DNA of 64,000 bases from Saccharicrinis fermentans DSM 9555 = JCM 21142. GTDB lineage: Bacteria; Bacteroidota; Bacteroidia; Bacteroidales; Marinilabiliaceae. The stretch covers positions 1,860,398-1,924,397 of the forward strand of contig NZ_KI912107.1 of the NCBI RefSeq assembly GCF_000517085.1. Reading direction: 5' to 3'. The translations under genes were made by a program, and so were the position numbers. The notes under the pieces are model-generated. The model was given only the letters and a program-made list of their open reading frames with translations, was not told the origin of the DNA and did no database searches. Positions within the stretch are counted from its first letter, which is position 1; the number at the start of each line of letters is the position of its first letter. Shown piece by piece: positions 48,159 through 57,067 of the stretch.

Positions 48159-51100
48159 TTAAAAAGTAACATCAACACCAAAAATAATTGAAGAAGTAAA
48201 TGGCACAGTACCATGTGATGCCTCGGAACCATTTTCAGGATCTAATCCATCTTTTACATTACTGAAAGTAAATAGATCATTACCTGTAACTGAGAATCTC
48301 ACCCTTTCCAAAGCTACTTTACTAAGAAGAGATTGGGGTAAACTGTAACCTACAGTAATCATTTTTGCTCTCAAGTAAGACGCATTTACAATTCGGTAAT
48401 CGTTAATATTACTCCAGTTCCAGGCTTTTAATTCCCCCTTACGTCTTCCATTAACGATAGGCAGATCGGCATCTGTATTCGTTGTAGTCCATGTTTTTCC
48501 GATGAAAGTACTATTTTGATTGGTCCACCATGACGAGTTAGGATAGGCCAAACGACCTTCACGAATATACTGTTGCTCTCCAACTCCCTGGAAAAATGCA
48601 CTAAAATCAAACCCCTTATAAGCCAATCCCAAATTAATAGAATAACTATAGTGAGGATTCGTATCTCCTTGATAAACCAAATCATCTTCATTGATATATC
48701 CATCTCCATTGGAATCAACAACCTTCGCAGAACCAGGAATCAGTCGTTGGTCACTTGCGTACTGTAATAAATTAGTTCCTTCTTTATTATCATATGGTTC
48801 AGCGGTCGTATGATCGAAACCATATTTATCGTAATAATCTAATATTTCTTCTTCAGTTTGAAACAAACCATCTGTTTCGTAGGCATAGATTGAGTATAGA
48901 GGCTTACCTACAACAGTTTTATTAACTCCACCCTCAATGGTAGTCGCGCCATCCATGCGTGTTAATTCACTTTTACTATCCCATACTGCAACACCCACAT
49001 TATACTTTAGCTCTCCTATTTTATCGCGCCAATTAGCCGAAATCTCCCATCCTTTATTTTCAAATGCTCCACTATTAGTTTTTGGTGCTGTAGCTCCTAA
49101 TACTTCAGGATAAGTAATACTAATCAACATATCATCATTCTTACGAATATAATATTCAAGACTACCACTTAAACGATCGTTTAATACCGCATAATCAAGA
49201 GCAAAATTGGTATTCGCTATTCGTTCCCAGGTTCTATCTGTAGAGGTCATTGCACTAATATAGGCAGTAGGATAGATAGTAGCACTATTACCGAAATAAG
49301 CCTCTCCCGAAGAATTAATAGTGGATACATAGTCATAATTATTAATACCACTGGTGGAACCGGTTTCACCATAAGAAAAACGGAGTTTTAAATTATTAAA
49401 AACACCATCTTTCAAAAAGCCCATTTCAGATAATCGAACACCCACAGATGCACCGTAAAAATTTTTCCATCGTTCATCAGGATGTAATTTAGACGAACCA
49501 TCACGACGCCCCATCAACTCCATCAAGTAGATACCCTTGTAATCGTAGTTTAATCGAGTAATATAAGAGACTAGGCCTGTTCCGTAGCTTTCTGAATCAT
49601 AATCATTATCATTACTTGTCCCTGCATTGGTTTGCGTTGCCGGATCTCCCGTATTCAAATCATCTAATTCGTCGGATAACATATTACCTCTAAACATATT
49701 ATATTGACTATAATCAGTCACTTCTGCAGACATACCCACCATGGCTCCCAAATTATGATCTCCAAAGGATCGCTTATAATTAGTTTGTACCACATGATTC
49801 TGAAACAGAGTTTTTGAAAGATTGACATTTACAGAAGAATTATTTGAATCATGATAAATGGTTCGGTCAAAACTTCCATCCCACTTATAATAATCAACCC
49901 CGGTATAACGAATCGTTTTATCACTACTCTGAGAGCGGATATTTGCCTTATAGGTGAAAGAAAGTCCTTGAATATATTTATCTAAATCCAAATTAAGAGT
50001 ACCACCCAACCGAATAATTTCCTGATTTGTTTTGGTACGGCCACCTTCGTCCAGTTCTGCGAGCATATTTGCTTCCCACAATCCATAATATTGACCAAAC
50101 TCATTATAAACCGGATACATAGGAGGATTTTGAAGTCCTTCTCCGACACCTTCCGAAGGCTCATCAATTAATCTATTATCGTACGACACATTAAAATCAG
50201 TACTAATCATATCATTGACATCATAAGTAACATTGGTACGAAAATTATATTTTTTTGCACCATCATATACAAATTCAATGGGAGAACGTTCATTAGCAAA
50301 ACCCAAAGAAGTTCGATACGTAGCCTTATCTCCACCACCTGAAACGGCGATATTATGTCTTTGTGAAATTGTATTTCCATATACTAATTTCGACTGATCA
50401 ACATTCGCAAAACGATGTTCTTGACCAAGTGTAAAATAAGAATCTGGAGCCAAAGGAAAGGTTCCTGCCATATATTGTTCCATTTCATCTTTAGTAAAGA
50501 AAGTAGTAGAAAATGCACTTTCTTCCCACTCACCGGTAGTACCATTGATATACTGGAAATTATCGTTACTTCCAATAGTATACAAAAAATCAATATATTC
50601 ATCCAGATCCATTAAGGGAAATTCACCTGGAATATTCACTTGATATTCTCCAGAATAATCCACTTTCATTTTTCCTTTTTTCCCCTTTTTTGTGGTAATA
50701 AGTATAACACCACCGGCCGCTTTGGTACCAAAAATAGCAGCAGCACCATCCTTTATTACAGAATAGGTTTCAATGTCATTGGAGTTCATCGTATTCAATT
50801 GCCATTCGGGAACTTCCAATCCATCTACTAAAATTAAAGGACCTCTACCATTAACCGAAAAATCTCCCCTAATCTTTAAATCCATTCCTTCATTACCCGG
50901 TCTTGAAGAACCTCTGGTTACTACTAAACCTGGAACCTCACCTTGAAGGGCTAAAGCTGCACTAGAGGTACCTTTACCTTTAATCATTTCTTCGCCTTTC
51001 ACCTGAGTAACGGCTCCTGTCATTGTCGCCTTTTTTTGCGTACCAAAACCAACAACAACTACTTCTTCAAGTCCCAATGCATCATCTTGCATTACAACAT

Positions 51101-51398
51101 TAATCGTTGATTGAGATCCCACAGCCACTTCTTGGGTTGTCATACCCACAAATGAAAATACCAAAATATTATCATTAGAAATATTGGAAACTAAATAATT
51201 CCCATCTATGTCAGTAATCGTTCCTTGTGTGGTACCTTTAACGATCACATTTATTCCCGGGATAGCTTCTCCATTACTATCCACTACTTTCCCTGTCACT
51301 GTTTTCTCCTGCGCAAAAATACTGGTAGACGCAGTAACTAAAAAGAAGCACAGCATAATAAAGCCTTTTGCTTTTAATCTTAGATTTTTGGTTTTCAT
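48159..51398 (-). CDS. SusC/RagA-like TonB-dependent transporter (1079 aa)
   Basis: The most canonical of the three SusC proteins. The signal peptide ends STSIFAQEK. The carboxypeptidase-like domain runs about 32-110 (VTGKVVDSNGEAIPGINVIV). The TonB-box-like and plug region includes LEEVVVVGFGTQKKATMTGAV, and the plug shows MDLKIRGDFSVNGRGPLILVD and SVIKDGAAAIFGTKAAGGVI. The barrel ends SSIIFGVDVTF. It imports oligosaccharides with its SusD partner. It begins the locus in transcription order, downstream of a 620-bp intergenic region with short inverted repeats. Confidence 0.95.
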   Translation of the reverse strand: MKTKNLRLKAKGFIMLCFFLVTASTSIFAQEKTVTGKVVDSNGEAIPGINVIVKGTTQGTITDIDGNYLVSNISNDNILVFSFVGMTTQEVAVGSQSTINVVMQDDALGLEEVVVVGFGTQKKATMTGAVTQVKGEEMIKGKGTSSAALALQGEVPGLVVTRGSSRPGNEGMDLKIRGDFSVNGRGPLILVDGLEVPEWQLNTMNSNDIETYSVIKDGAAAIFGTKAAGGVILITTKKGKKGKMKVDYSGEYQVNIPGEFPLMDLDEYIDFLYTIGSNDNFQYINGTTGEWEESAFSTTFFTKDEMEQYMAGTFPLAPDSYFTLGQEHRFANVDQSKLVYGNTISQRHNIAVSGGGDKATYRTSLGFANERSPIEFVYDGAKKYNFRTNVTYDVNDMISTDFNVSYDNRLIDEPSEGVGEGLQNPPMYPVYNEFGQYYGLWEANMLAELDEGGRTKTNQEIIRLGGTLNLDLDKYIQGLSFTYKANIRSQSSDKTIRYTGVDYYKWDGSFDRTIYHDSNNSSVNVNLSKTLFQNHVVQTNYKRSFGDHNLGAMVGMSAEVTDYSQYNMFRGNMLSDELDDLNTGDPATQTNAGTSNDNDYDSESYGTGLVSYITRLNYDYKGIYLMELMGRRDGSSKLHPDERWKNFYGASVGVRLSEMGFLKDGVFNNLKLRFSYGETGSTSGINNYDYVSTINSSGEAYFGNSATIYPTAYISAMTSTDRTWERIANTNFALDYAVLNDRLSGSLEYYIRKNDDMLISITYPEVLGATAPKTNSGAFENKGWEISANWRDKIGELKYNVGVAVWDSKSELTRMDGATTIEGGVNKTVVGKPLYSIYAYETDGLFQTEEEILDYYDKYGFDHTTAEPYDNKEGTNLLQYASDQRLIPGSAKVVDSNGDGYINEDDLVYQGDTNPHYSYSINLGLAYKGFDFSAFFQGVGEQQYIREGRLAYPNSSWWTNQNSTFIGKTWTTTNTDADLPIVNGRRKGELKAWNWSNINDYRIVNASYLRAKMITVGYSLPQSLLSKVALERVRFSVTGNDLFTFSNVKDGLDPENGSEASHGTVPFTSSIIFGVDVTF

Positions 51399-52020
51399 AA
51401 AAAAATATATTTGAGTTCTAAATGAATTTTATGATTCAATTCACATTAACTTTAGTTAACACACCACACATAAACAACGCACATAACTCCACATTGATTT
51501 ACACATATTAACACTTGTTTACATTAACAAATGTAGTTAAGCAAGTAAATAATGGATTTTTCATTTGTCTCAAATAGTATTCTAATTGTTGCAAAATAGT
51601 GTACACCTATTATTTTATTAGTAAAACAACACCACAAACACACTATTAAACAAACACATACAGACAATCAATAACACTCATCTATTAACGCAATCATATT
51701 AATTGATCTACCCAAAGTGCACAAAATGATCTATAATAGTGGCAAAAACCTGCTATTTCATAACTAATTTCAATCAACCATTGATATCGCAGCTCAAAAA
51801 CAAGACAATGCTTTATATTATGAAAATTAAATAATCTAATTCGAAGTTCTAATGTATCTGCAGATTTAAGAAGTGTAGTACTAATAAATTTAGAAATCTC
51901 ATTATAGCGTATCTTGCCCACTATAGTGTTCTAATATCATTTTAAGAGAAGAGTAAAAACGATCAGCCATTGATCATTGCAATATAAAATTCCGTACCAC
52001 AGCGAAAGTAATTGGAAATA
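51399..52020. other. Intergenic region upstream of third SusC/SusD pair
   Basis: 622 bp of A/T-rich DNA between the metabolic cluster and the lyase locus. Two short inverted repeats lie close to the SusC gene: TTAAC-TTTA-GTTAA (51446-51459) and TACATT-AACA-AATGTA (51520-51535). The second contains a TACATTTG box like the -7 element on the minus strand, without a TTG at the right distance. An open frame at 51694-51921 has no recognisable features. No gene is called. Confidence 0.45.
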
Positions 52021-53544
52021 TTAATTTAGTGGAGACAAGTCTAAATGGATATATAATTCAAGTATATGTTTTAATTTAGAAACAATAACTTCAACACCAC
52101 CTCTTACATTAGACTCTATGTTAATAGGAATAACTGGATCATGGAGCGATAAACGCAATAAAAACCAACCATCCTCACTCTCATGTTTACATTGCACCCT
52201 GATACCTTCGTAATTTTCAGATACTTTTTCCCAGTCACTGCTCAAATTATTCTCCAAGGCAGCAATAACTGATTGTCCATACGAAATAAAATCTTTTGTT
52301 TTTATTTTCAATCTAAACTCTTTACTCTCGATAGGTTTAGGAAGCTCATTTATTAATTGAGACAGCTCTTTATTATGCAACCTCAAGTCAGCCATTTTCA
52401 TAAGAAGTTTAGCCACTAAAAAAGCTCCATCATCCAAAAAATAGTTTTCTTTTAGGGCAGCATGCCCACTTGTTTCAATAGCCAGCCAGCTTTCTTCTCC
52501 GGCTGTATTTAAACGCAGTGACTCATTAATTACATTTTTATAACCACGTTTAAAACGCTTATGTTTTCCTTTCAAATGGGTTTGAATAAACCAAGTCAAA
52601 CCGTCTGAGGTAATAGAATCTGTAACCACAGTACTACCCGGATGCTCTTCTAACACGATAGCTGATATCAAAGCAATGAGTTCATTTCTATGGATGGAGT
52701 TTCCTTGTTTATCCACAATCGCTGAGCGATCTACATCCGTATCAAAGATAATACCCAGATCTGCTTTTTCTCTTATCACTGCATCGCTGATGGATTTCAT
52801 AGCCACCTCATCTTCAGGGTTGGGAACATGATTGGGAAAGTTTCCATCTGGATCTAAAAACTGACTACCATTTGTATCGGCACCGAGTTTCTCGAGAACC
52901 TTCTTAGCAAAGAAGCCTCCAGCCCCATTACCGGCGTCCACAATAATCTTTAGTCCTTTTAAAGGCTGTACTTTATCCACCTTGGATTGCACACCAGAGC
53001 GTATTCTATGAACTAGGTGATTTGAATAGGTAGAAATATAGTCCAATTCTTTCACTACACCCGACTCGCTAATGGCGTTTAAATGATCCCGGGCAGCCCA
53101 TTGTAATATTTCAGTAATATCACTTTTATTGGCTCCTCCTTCTGGTGTAAAAAACTTGAATCCATTTCTATTAAAAGGTAGATGACTGGCAGTAAGCATC
53201 ACGCCTGCATCAATGCAATAATCTTCGTCCACTGTTGCCATAAACATGGCTGGAGTAGAAGCAATACCACAATCATAAACATCAACTCCAACATGAACCA
53301 AGCCTTGTACAAAGGCCTTTTTCAAAGATGGCCCTGTCAAACGAGAATCCGTACCCACAGCCACAGTTAAAGTTAAAGTTGATAGATTTGTTTTATGATG
53401 TAACCAATGTGCAAAAGCGCGACCCAGTTTCTCTGCCACTTGACATGTTAAGTTAATTTCTTCACCGGGTATGCCATCCATGGCAACGCCACGAATGTCT
53501 GATCCGTTTTGCAGTTTTTTCCAATTGATATGCGTTTTCATCAT
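52021..53544 (-). CDS. Phosphoglucomutase/phosphomannomutase family enzyme (507 aa)
   Basis: An alpha-D-phosphohexomutase, cytosolic, interconverting hexose 1- and 6-phosphates. The phosphoserine loop is VMLTASHLPFNRNG with Ser120. The metal loop is IFDTDVDRSAIVD, the family's DGDxDR variant. The sugar-binding loop is AIETSGHAALKEN, and the C-terminal phosphate-binding region follows. I chose ATG 53544 because leader element copy I ends there; the longer TTG start at 53565 lies inside the leader spacer. It is the last gene of the metabolic cluster, set off from the aldolase by a hairpin at 53711-53738. The leader ties it to the lyase-locus genes. Confidence 0.9.
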   Translation of the reverse strand: MMKTHINWKKLQNGSDIRGVAMDGIPGEEINLTCQVAEKLGRAFAHWLHHKTNLSTLTLTVAVGTDSRLTGPSLKKAFVQGLVHVGVDVYDCGIASTPAMFMATVDEDYCIDAGVMLTASHLPFNRNGFKFFTPEGGANKSDITEILQWAARDHLNAISESGVVKELDYISTYSNHLVHRIRSGVQSKVDKVQPLKGLKIIVDAGNGAGGFFAKKVLEKLGADTNGSQFLDPDGNFPNHVPNPEDEVAMKSISDAVIREKADLGIIFDTDVDRSAIVDKQGNSIHRNELIALISAIVLEEHPGSTVVTDSITSDGLTWFIQTHLKGKHKRFKRGYKNVINESLRLNTAGEESWLAIETSGHAALKENYFLDDGAFLVAKLLMKMADLRLHNKELSQLINELPKPIESKEFRLKIKTKDFISYGQSVIAALENNLSSDWEKVSENYEGIRVQCKHESEDGWFLLRLSLHDPVIPINIESNVRGGVEVIVSKLKHILELYIHLDLSPLN

Positions 53545-53634
53545 ATGTTTAAATTTATCTTTCAATGGTCATATGGAACTCGCCAGCATGAAGCATACTC
53601 CTGTGTGTGCAACAATTCTCATGGCTCTTTTCAT
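53545..53634 (-). promoter_or_regulatory. Leader element copy I (before phosphohexomutase)
   Basis: A leader ORF of 21 codons (53569-53634) begins MKRAMRIVAHTG, 90 bp before the gene's ATG. The Arg codon is AGA against CGA elsewhere. The hairpin has CATGA/TCATG outside and GCACAC/GTATGC inside, with ACAGGA in the loop. The 3' box is GGCGAGTTCCATATGACC, the same as in A and B. Confidence 0.75.
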
Positions 53635-53710
53635 ATTTTAATTTTTTAATCACCCATAAGTCCCTAATAAACAAACCTATTTCAGGCATATATCCATAAA
53701 AGATCCATTA

Positions 53711-53738
53711 CACCCCCCTACAGCTTCTCCCGGGGGTG
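53711..53738 (-). terminator. GC-rich hairpin between aldolase and phosphohexomutase genes
   Basis: A 7-bp stem, CACCCCC with GGGGGTG, surrounds a 14-nt loop. No T tract follows on the minus strand, so it may be a pause or processing site and not a true terminator. Confidence 0.45.
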
Positions 53739-53753
53739 CATTCGTAAAATCGG

Positions 53754-54419
53754 CTAAAACTCGATATCATATAACCCTTTGGCATCCTTTTCAAACCACT
53801 CAACACTCATATCAGTCATCGGGTGACTTCTAAGGCGTTCTAGAATTTCAAAACTGATGGTAGCAGCCTGACTTCCCATCATACTCACTCTATGCACCTG
53901 ATCAACGGTTTTAAAGCTTGCAGCTAACACACCTGTCTTTAATCCATAACGCTCAATATTATCCACAATATTACCTACTACCTCAATACCATGAGAAGAA
54001 ATATTATCCAATCTATTCACGTAAGGAGCTACCCAATCAGCACCTGCCTTAGCCGCTACCAAGGCTTGCTGTTGGGTAAAAATAGCTGTTGCCGTAACAT
54101 GAATACCTTCCTTCTTGATAAGCGGCATAGCCTTATAACCTTCCTTGGTCACTGGTATTTTAGCAAAGTAATTATCACCCAAGTGATATTTATCCTTATA
54201 GGCGATGGCTTCACGCACCATATCTTCTGCCTGATTACTAATCACTTGAACGTGCAACATCCGTTCTCCTACCAAATCTACCAACTGCGGCATGATCACC
54301 GACATCGGCTTTTTCTCCATCGCGATAATAGTTGGATTGGTAGTTACGCCTTCTATAGGAAAATAGCTGAACAATTCTTTTAGTTCATCAATATTGGCTG
54401 TGTCTGCTAAATAAATCAT
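53754..54419 (-). CDS. Fructose-6-phosphate aldolase/transaldolase-like enzyme (221 aa)
   Basis: A small class I aldolase of the FSA/TalC subfamily, much shorter than classical transaldolase. Motifs are MIYLADTANIDELKEL at the N-terminus, GVTTNPTII (24-32), and the Schiff-base Lys87 in YFAKIPVTKEG. Others are GIHVTATAIFTQQQALVAA and AGADWVAPYVNRLDN. FSA enzymes split fructose 6-phosphate into dihydroxyacetone and glyceraldehyde 3-phosphate; related members act as transaldolases. It lies 95 bp after the dehydrogenase gene. With the sorbose-1-phosphate-reductase-like and sorbitol-6-phosphate-dehydrogenase-like genes upstream, it could take the ketose phosphate they produce. Confidence 0.9.
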   Translation of the reverse strand: MIYLADTANIDELKELFSYFPIEGVTTNPTIIAMEKKPMSVIMPQLVDLVGERMLHVQVISNQAEDMVREAIAYKDKYHLGDNYFAKIPVTKEGYKAMPLIKKEGIHVTATAIFTQQQALVAAKAGADWVAPYVNRLDNISSHGIEVVGNIVDNIERYGLKTGVLAASFKTVDQVHRVSMMGSQAATISFEILERLRSHPMTDMSVEWFEKDAKGLYDIEF

Positions 54420-54514
54420 CTTTTTTTATGCTTTTGAATTATAGATAAAAGACCTTAAAATTAAAGCCCATATTCGTCAAACAAATTACCTGGACTCCAA
54501 TTCTATTGCTGAAT

Positions 54515-55798
54515 TTAATAATTTAAGGCTTTGGCATTTGCTAACAACAATTCCTCAGCTTCCACACTCCACAGTCCGTTATTACGTTCACATACCTCAG
54601 CGAGCAAACAATATACGGCATTATTTTCACCTATTTTCTTAAAATCTGAAATAGCTGTCAGGGGCATTTCTACATGATTATAGATCAATTTTTTACCTCC
54701 AGGTATATTGGGCAAGCTCAAGGTTGCATCAATAACAGCATTCATTCCACCAATATGGGTTACCAATCCAGCCGGATCCAATCCTTTACTCATCACGTCC
54801 AGTGCCTCTTTCATATCATCGGTGTTACCACCGCTAGTTCCTACCACATGTGTATATGCATAGTGTACATTATAAAAATTCAATGAAGCTTCAAAGTTTG
54901 GGTTGGATGGACCAGCAAAGAAATTCAAACAACCATCAAAGCCCAAGATTGCATCCGCTTGCTTAATTACAGGAGCTACAGGCGCAAATACAAACACATC
55001 GTTATAGCCCTCGTTCCCAGAAATTTCTTTCAGTTCTTTTTCAGGATCTTTCATCTTACTTGTGTTTATATACTTTAATTCTATTCCCTGAGATACTGCA
55101 AAATCCGGCGTATACAATGTGGCAGCTCTATCCAAACGATCTTGGTCTATATCGGTCACCACCAACAAGGATGGTTTTCGATCTTTACGATGCAACACAT
55201 AATTAATAGCAGCCAAGCCCATAGGTCCAACACCTGCCAAGAGAGCCATTTTTCCTCCATCCACAATTTCCATGTTATGCACATACGAACCCGGTACTGT
55301 ATGATAATTGGCATGCATGGCGCCAATCACACAAGATAAGGGTTCTGATAAGGAAGCCGGATAAAAACCCTCCCCCTTGTAAGGCAACAAACACCCCAGT
55401 TCCATCACCTCATTGGGAATAACCACATAAGTTGCATCTCCTCCAATATGATGATAAGAATAACCTGGGGCACTCAATATACCAACGGGCCCTTCTTTAT
55501 AATTTAAGGCAGGCTGAATAGAAAATTTATCACCTTCTTTAAATTGTCCTGCCCATTTACTTCCTACCTCCAATAATTCTCCAGCAAATTCGTGACCTAT
55601 AATCACAGGATGCTGATCCACATTTTGAGGTACTCTTTTGTGATCAGCCCCTTGATTAGACGCCTTAAAAGATGACATACAAAGGCTATCACACACTACC
55701 TTAGCCAATATCTCATTATCCTTTATCTCCGGCAATTCAAATTCTTCTAAACGAAGATCTGCCTTTCCATATAATCGTACTGCTTTAGTCTTCATCAT
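54515..55798 (-). CDS. L-sorbose-1-phosphate-reductase-like zinc dehydrogenase (427 aa)
   Basis: A medium-chain dehydrogenase. Zinc and core motifs are VVCDSLCMSSFKAS (about 34-47), HPVIIGHEFAGEL (about 63-75) and a Rossmann segment MALLAGVGPMGLAAINYVLH. The family resemblance is to the sorbose-1-phosphate reductase group, which interconverts L-sorbose 1-phosphate and glucitol 6-phosphate. The true substrate here is untested. Its ATG overlaps the stop of a truncated HAD reading frame (55795-55899) by four bases (ATGA), indicating translational coupling. It is flanked by an SDR upstream and the FSA-like aldolase downstream. Confidence 0.8.
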   Translation of the reverse strand: MMKTKAVRLYGKADLRLEEFELPEIKDNEILAKVVCDSLCMSSFKASNQGADHKRVPQNVDQHPVIIGHEFAGELLEVGSKWAGQFKEGDKFSIQPALNYKEGPVGILSAPGYSYHHIGGDATYVVIPNEVMELGCLLPYKGEGFYPASLSEPLSCVIGAMHANYHTVPGSYVHNMEIVDGGKMALLAGVGPMGLAAINYVLHRKDRKPSLLVVTDIDQDRLDRAATLYTPDFAVSQGIELKYINTSKMKDPEKELKEISGNEGYNDVFVFAPVAPVIKQADAILGFDGCLNFFAGPSNPNFEASLNFYNVHYAYTHVVGTSGGNTDDMKEALDVMSKGLDPAGLVTHIGGMNAVIDATLSLPNIPGGKKLIYNHVEMPLTAISDFKKIGENNAVYCLLAEVCERNNGLWSVEAEELLLANAKALNY

Positions 55799-55899
55799 TT
55801 CCTACATTCATTTTTATATAACACTTTCTCTACCACAATATCCTCTATAGAATCAAAAAGGGTTCCATCCAGATCAAATATGATAGCTTTAATCTCCAT
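55795..55899 (-). pseudogene. Truncated HAD-superfamily phosphatase N-terminus (34 codons)
   Basis: The frame reads MEIKAIIFDLDGTLFDSIED and then diverges, ending after 34 codons. FDLDGTLFDS is HAD motif I with the nucleophile Asp, as in beta-phosphoglucomutase and sugar-phosphate phosphatases of normally about 215-230 residues. The cap and motifs II-IV are missing. It starts 4 bp after the SDR stop, and its stop overlaps the start of the dehydrogenase. An internal deletion most simply explains it. Confidence 0.8.
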
Positions 55900-55903
55900 A
55901 TAG

Positions 55904-57043
55904 TTAATTTAACATAGCTTGACCACCTGTTACTGGAACAGCTTGACCGGTTTCATATTCTTGTTCAATAATGTAATATACAGCACGCATCACATCCAAC
56001 ACTGTGCATCCTCTACCTGCAGGCACCTGCGCTTCATAAAAGGCTTTTACATCCTCAATGGTTTTGGCTCCTTTTACTTTACCAGCATTCAGATATTGTA
56101 CAAAGAGTCCTTTTTCAGGATCACTCCATAAGGGTCCATCAAAGAAATTACCCGGACAGATGGAGTTAACTTTTATTCTGTTGGGCATCAATTCTAAGGC
56201 AAAAGATTGTGTTAGACCAATGCCTCCGAACTTACCTCCTGCGTAGGCAAAATTACGGTTACTCCCTTTCAATCCTGATTTAGAATTGATTTGAATAATA
56301 TCAGCAAAATATCCGTCACGATAGGCTGTTTGTAATTTCAAGACAGGGGCCGCATATTTTGCGCAATTAAAATAACCTGTATAGTTTACTTTGGTCATAA
56401 ATTCAAAATCCTCGGGGGTCATCTCATCAAGTCCACCAGCGCGCAATACTCCGGCATTAGATATAAAAACATCAAAGCCACCAAACTCAGATACCGCCTC
56501 GTAAATTAGATTCTGAACCGAAAGAGGACTAGAGACATCGACCTTAACAAAAAAAGCTTTGTTAGTACGGCACATCTTATTCATTTCCACCGCATACTCC
56601 TTCCCTTTCTCTTCGTTTAAATCGGCAATAACTACGTTGGCACCATCTTGCACCATAAGCTTAACCAGACCACCTCCAAAACCTTGGGCTCCACCTGTAA
56701 CAAGCACAGTTTTTCCAACAGCTCGTCCCTCCTGCTCAGGATGCGATTCCGGTTCAATTCCTCTTAATAAACAATCAACTTTATAACTTGTTTCAGCAAC
56801 CGCTACCATACCCATACCATTCAAATAAACCAATTGTGGTAGGGAATGATGCGCTGCTTTAAAATCCTGTATTTTAGCTATCAGCTCTGTAATAATCTCC
56901 GTTACAAGCTCCTTTTCTTCCAATATTAGATCTGCTCCGGAAGAATCGGACTGCACACTTATTTTTGCTACCTTCACTTTATCTTCAGATAGTAGCATTC
57001 TAAGTGCTGGAAGTATTTCCGTTAATTTTTCACTAAATGTCAT
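55904..57043 (-). CDS. Short-chain dehydrogenase, sorbitol-6-phosphate-dehydrogenase-like, with N-terminal extension (379 aa)
   Basis: The SDR domain starts near residue 110: TVLVTGGAQGFGGG (NAD-binding, 112-125), ISNAGVLRAGG (195-204), NSKSG (catalytic Ser254 or Ser256), and Tyr267 and Lys271 in AYAGGKFGG. The first 105 residues are extra. LPQLVYLNGMGMVAVAETS (68-86) resembles the linker found between aldolase and SDR domains in rhamnulose-1-phosphate aldolase/SDR fusions, suggesting a shortened fusion protein. The likely reaction is oxidation of a hexitol phosphate to a ketose phosphate, paired with the dehydrogenase downstream. A HAD remnant follows after 4 bp. Confidence 0.85.
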   Translation of the reverse strand: MTFSEKLTEILPALRMLLSEDKVKVAKISVQSDSSGADLILEEKELVTEIITELIAKIQDFKAAHHSLPQLVYLNGMGMVAVAETSYKVDCLLRGIEPESHPEQEGRAVGKTVLVTGGAQGFGGGLVKLMVQDGANVVIADLNEEKGKEYAVEMNKMCRTNKAFFVKVDVSSPLSVQNLIYEAVSEFGGFDVFISNAGVLRAGGLDEMTPEDFEFMTKVNYTGYFNCAKYAAPVLKLQTAYRDGYFADIIQINSKSGLKGSNRNFAYAGGKFGGIGLTQSFALELMPNRIKVNSICPGNFFDGPLWSDPEKGLFVQYLNAGKVKGAKTIEDVKAFYEAQVPAGRGCTVLDVMRAVYYIIEQEYETGQAVPVTGGQAMLN

Positions 57044-57067
57044 ATGATTATTTCAATTATTATATTT

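Noticed and set aside
51694-51921. A 75-codon open frame on the minus strand in the intergenic region before the third SusC gene
   Set aside because: No recognisable motif, atypical residue content (many Ile, Cys, Trp, His), no neighbour spacing that suggests an operon, and it lies in A/T-rich non-coding DNA.
52021-53565. A TTG start giving MKDKFKH before the phosphohexomutase, and similarly MKIKFKH before the FAS1 gene at 18872
   Set aside because: Both short extensions are the A/T-rich spacer of the leader element read in frame; the conserved spacing points to the following ATG.
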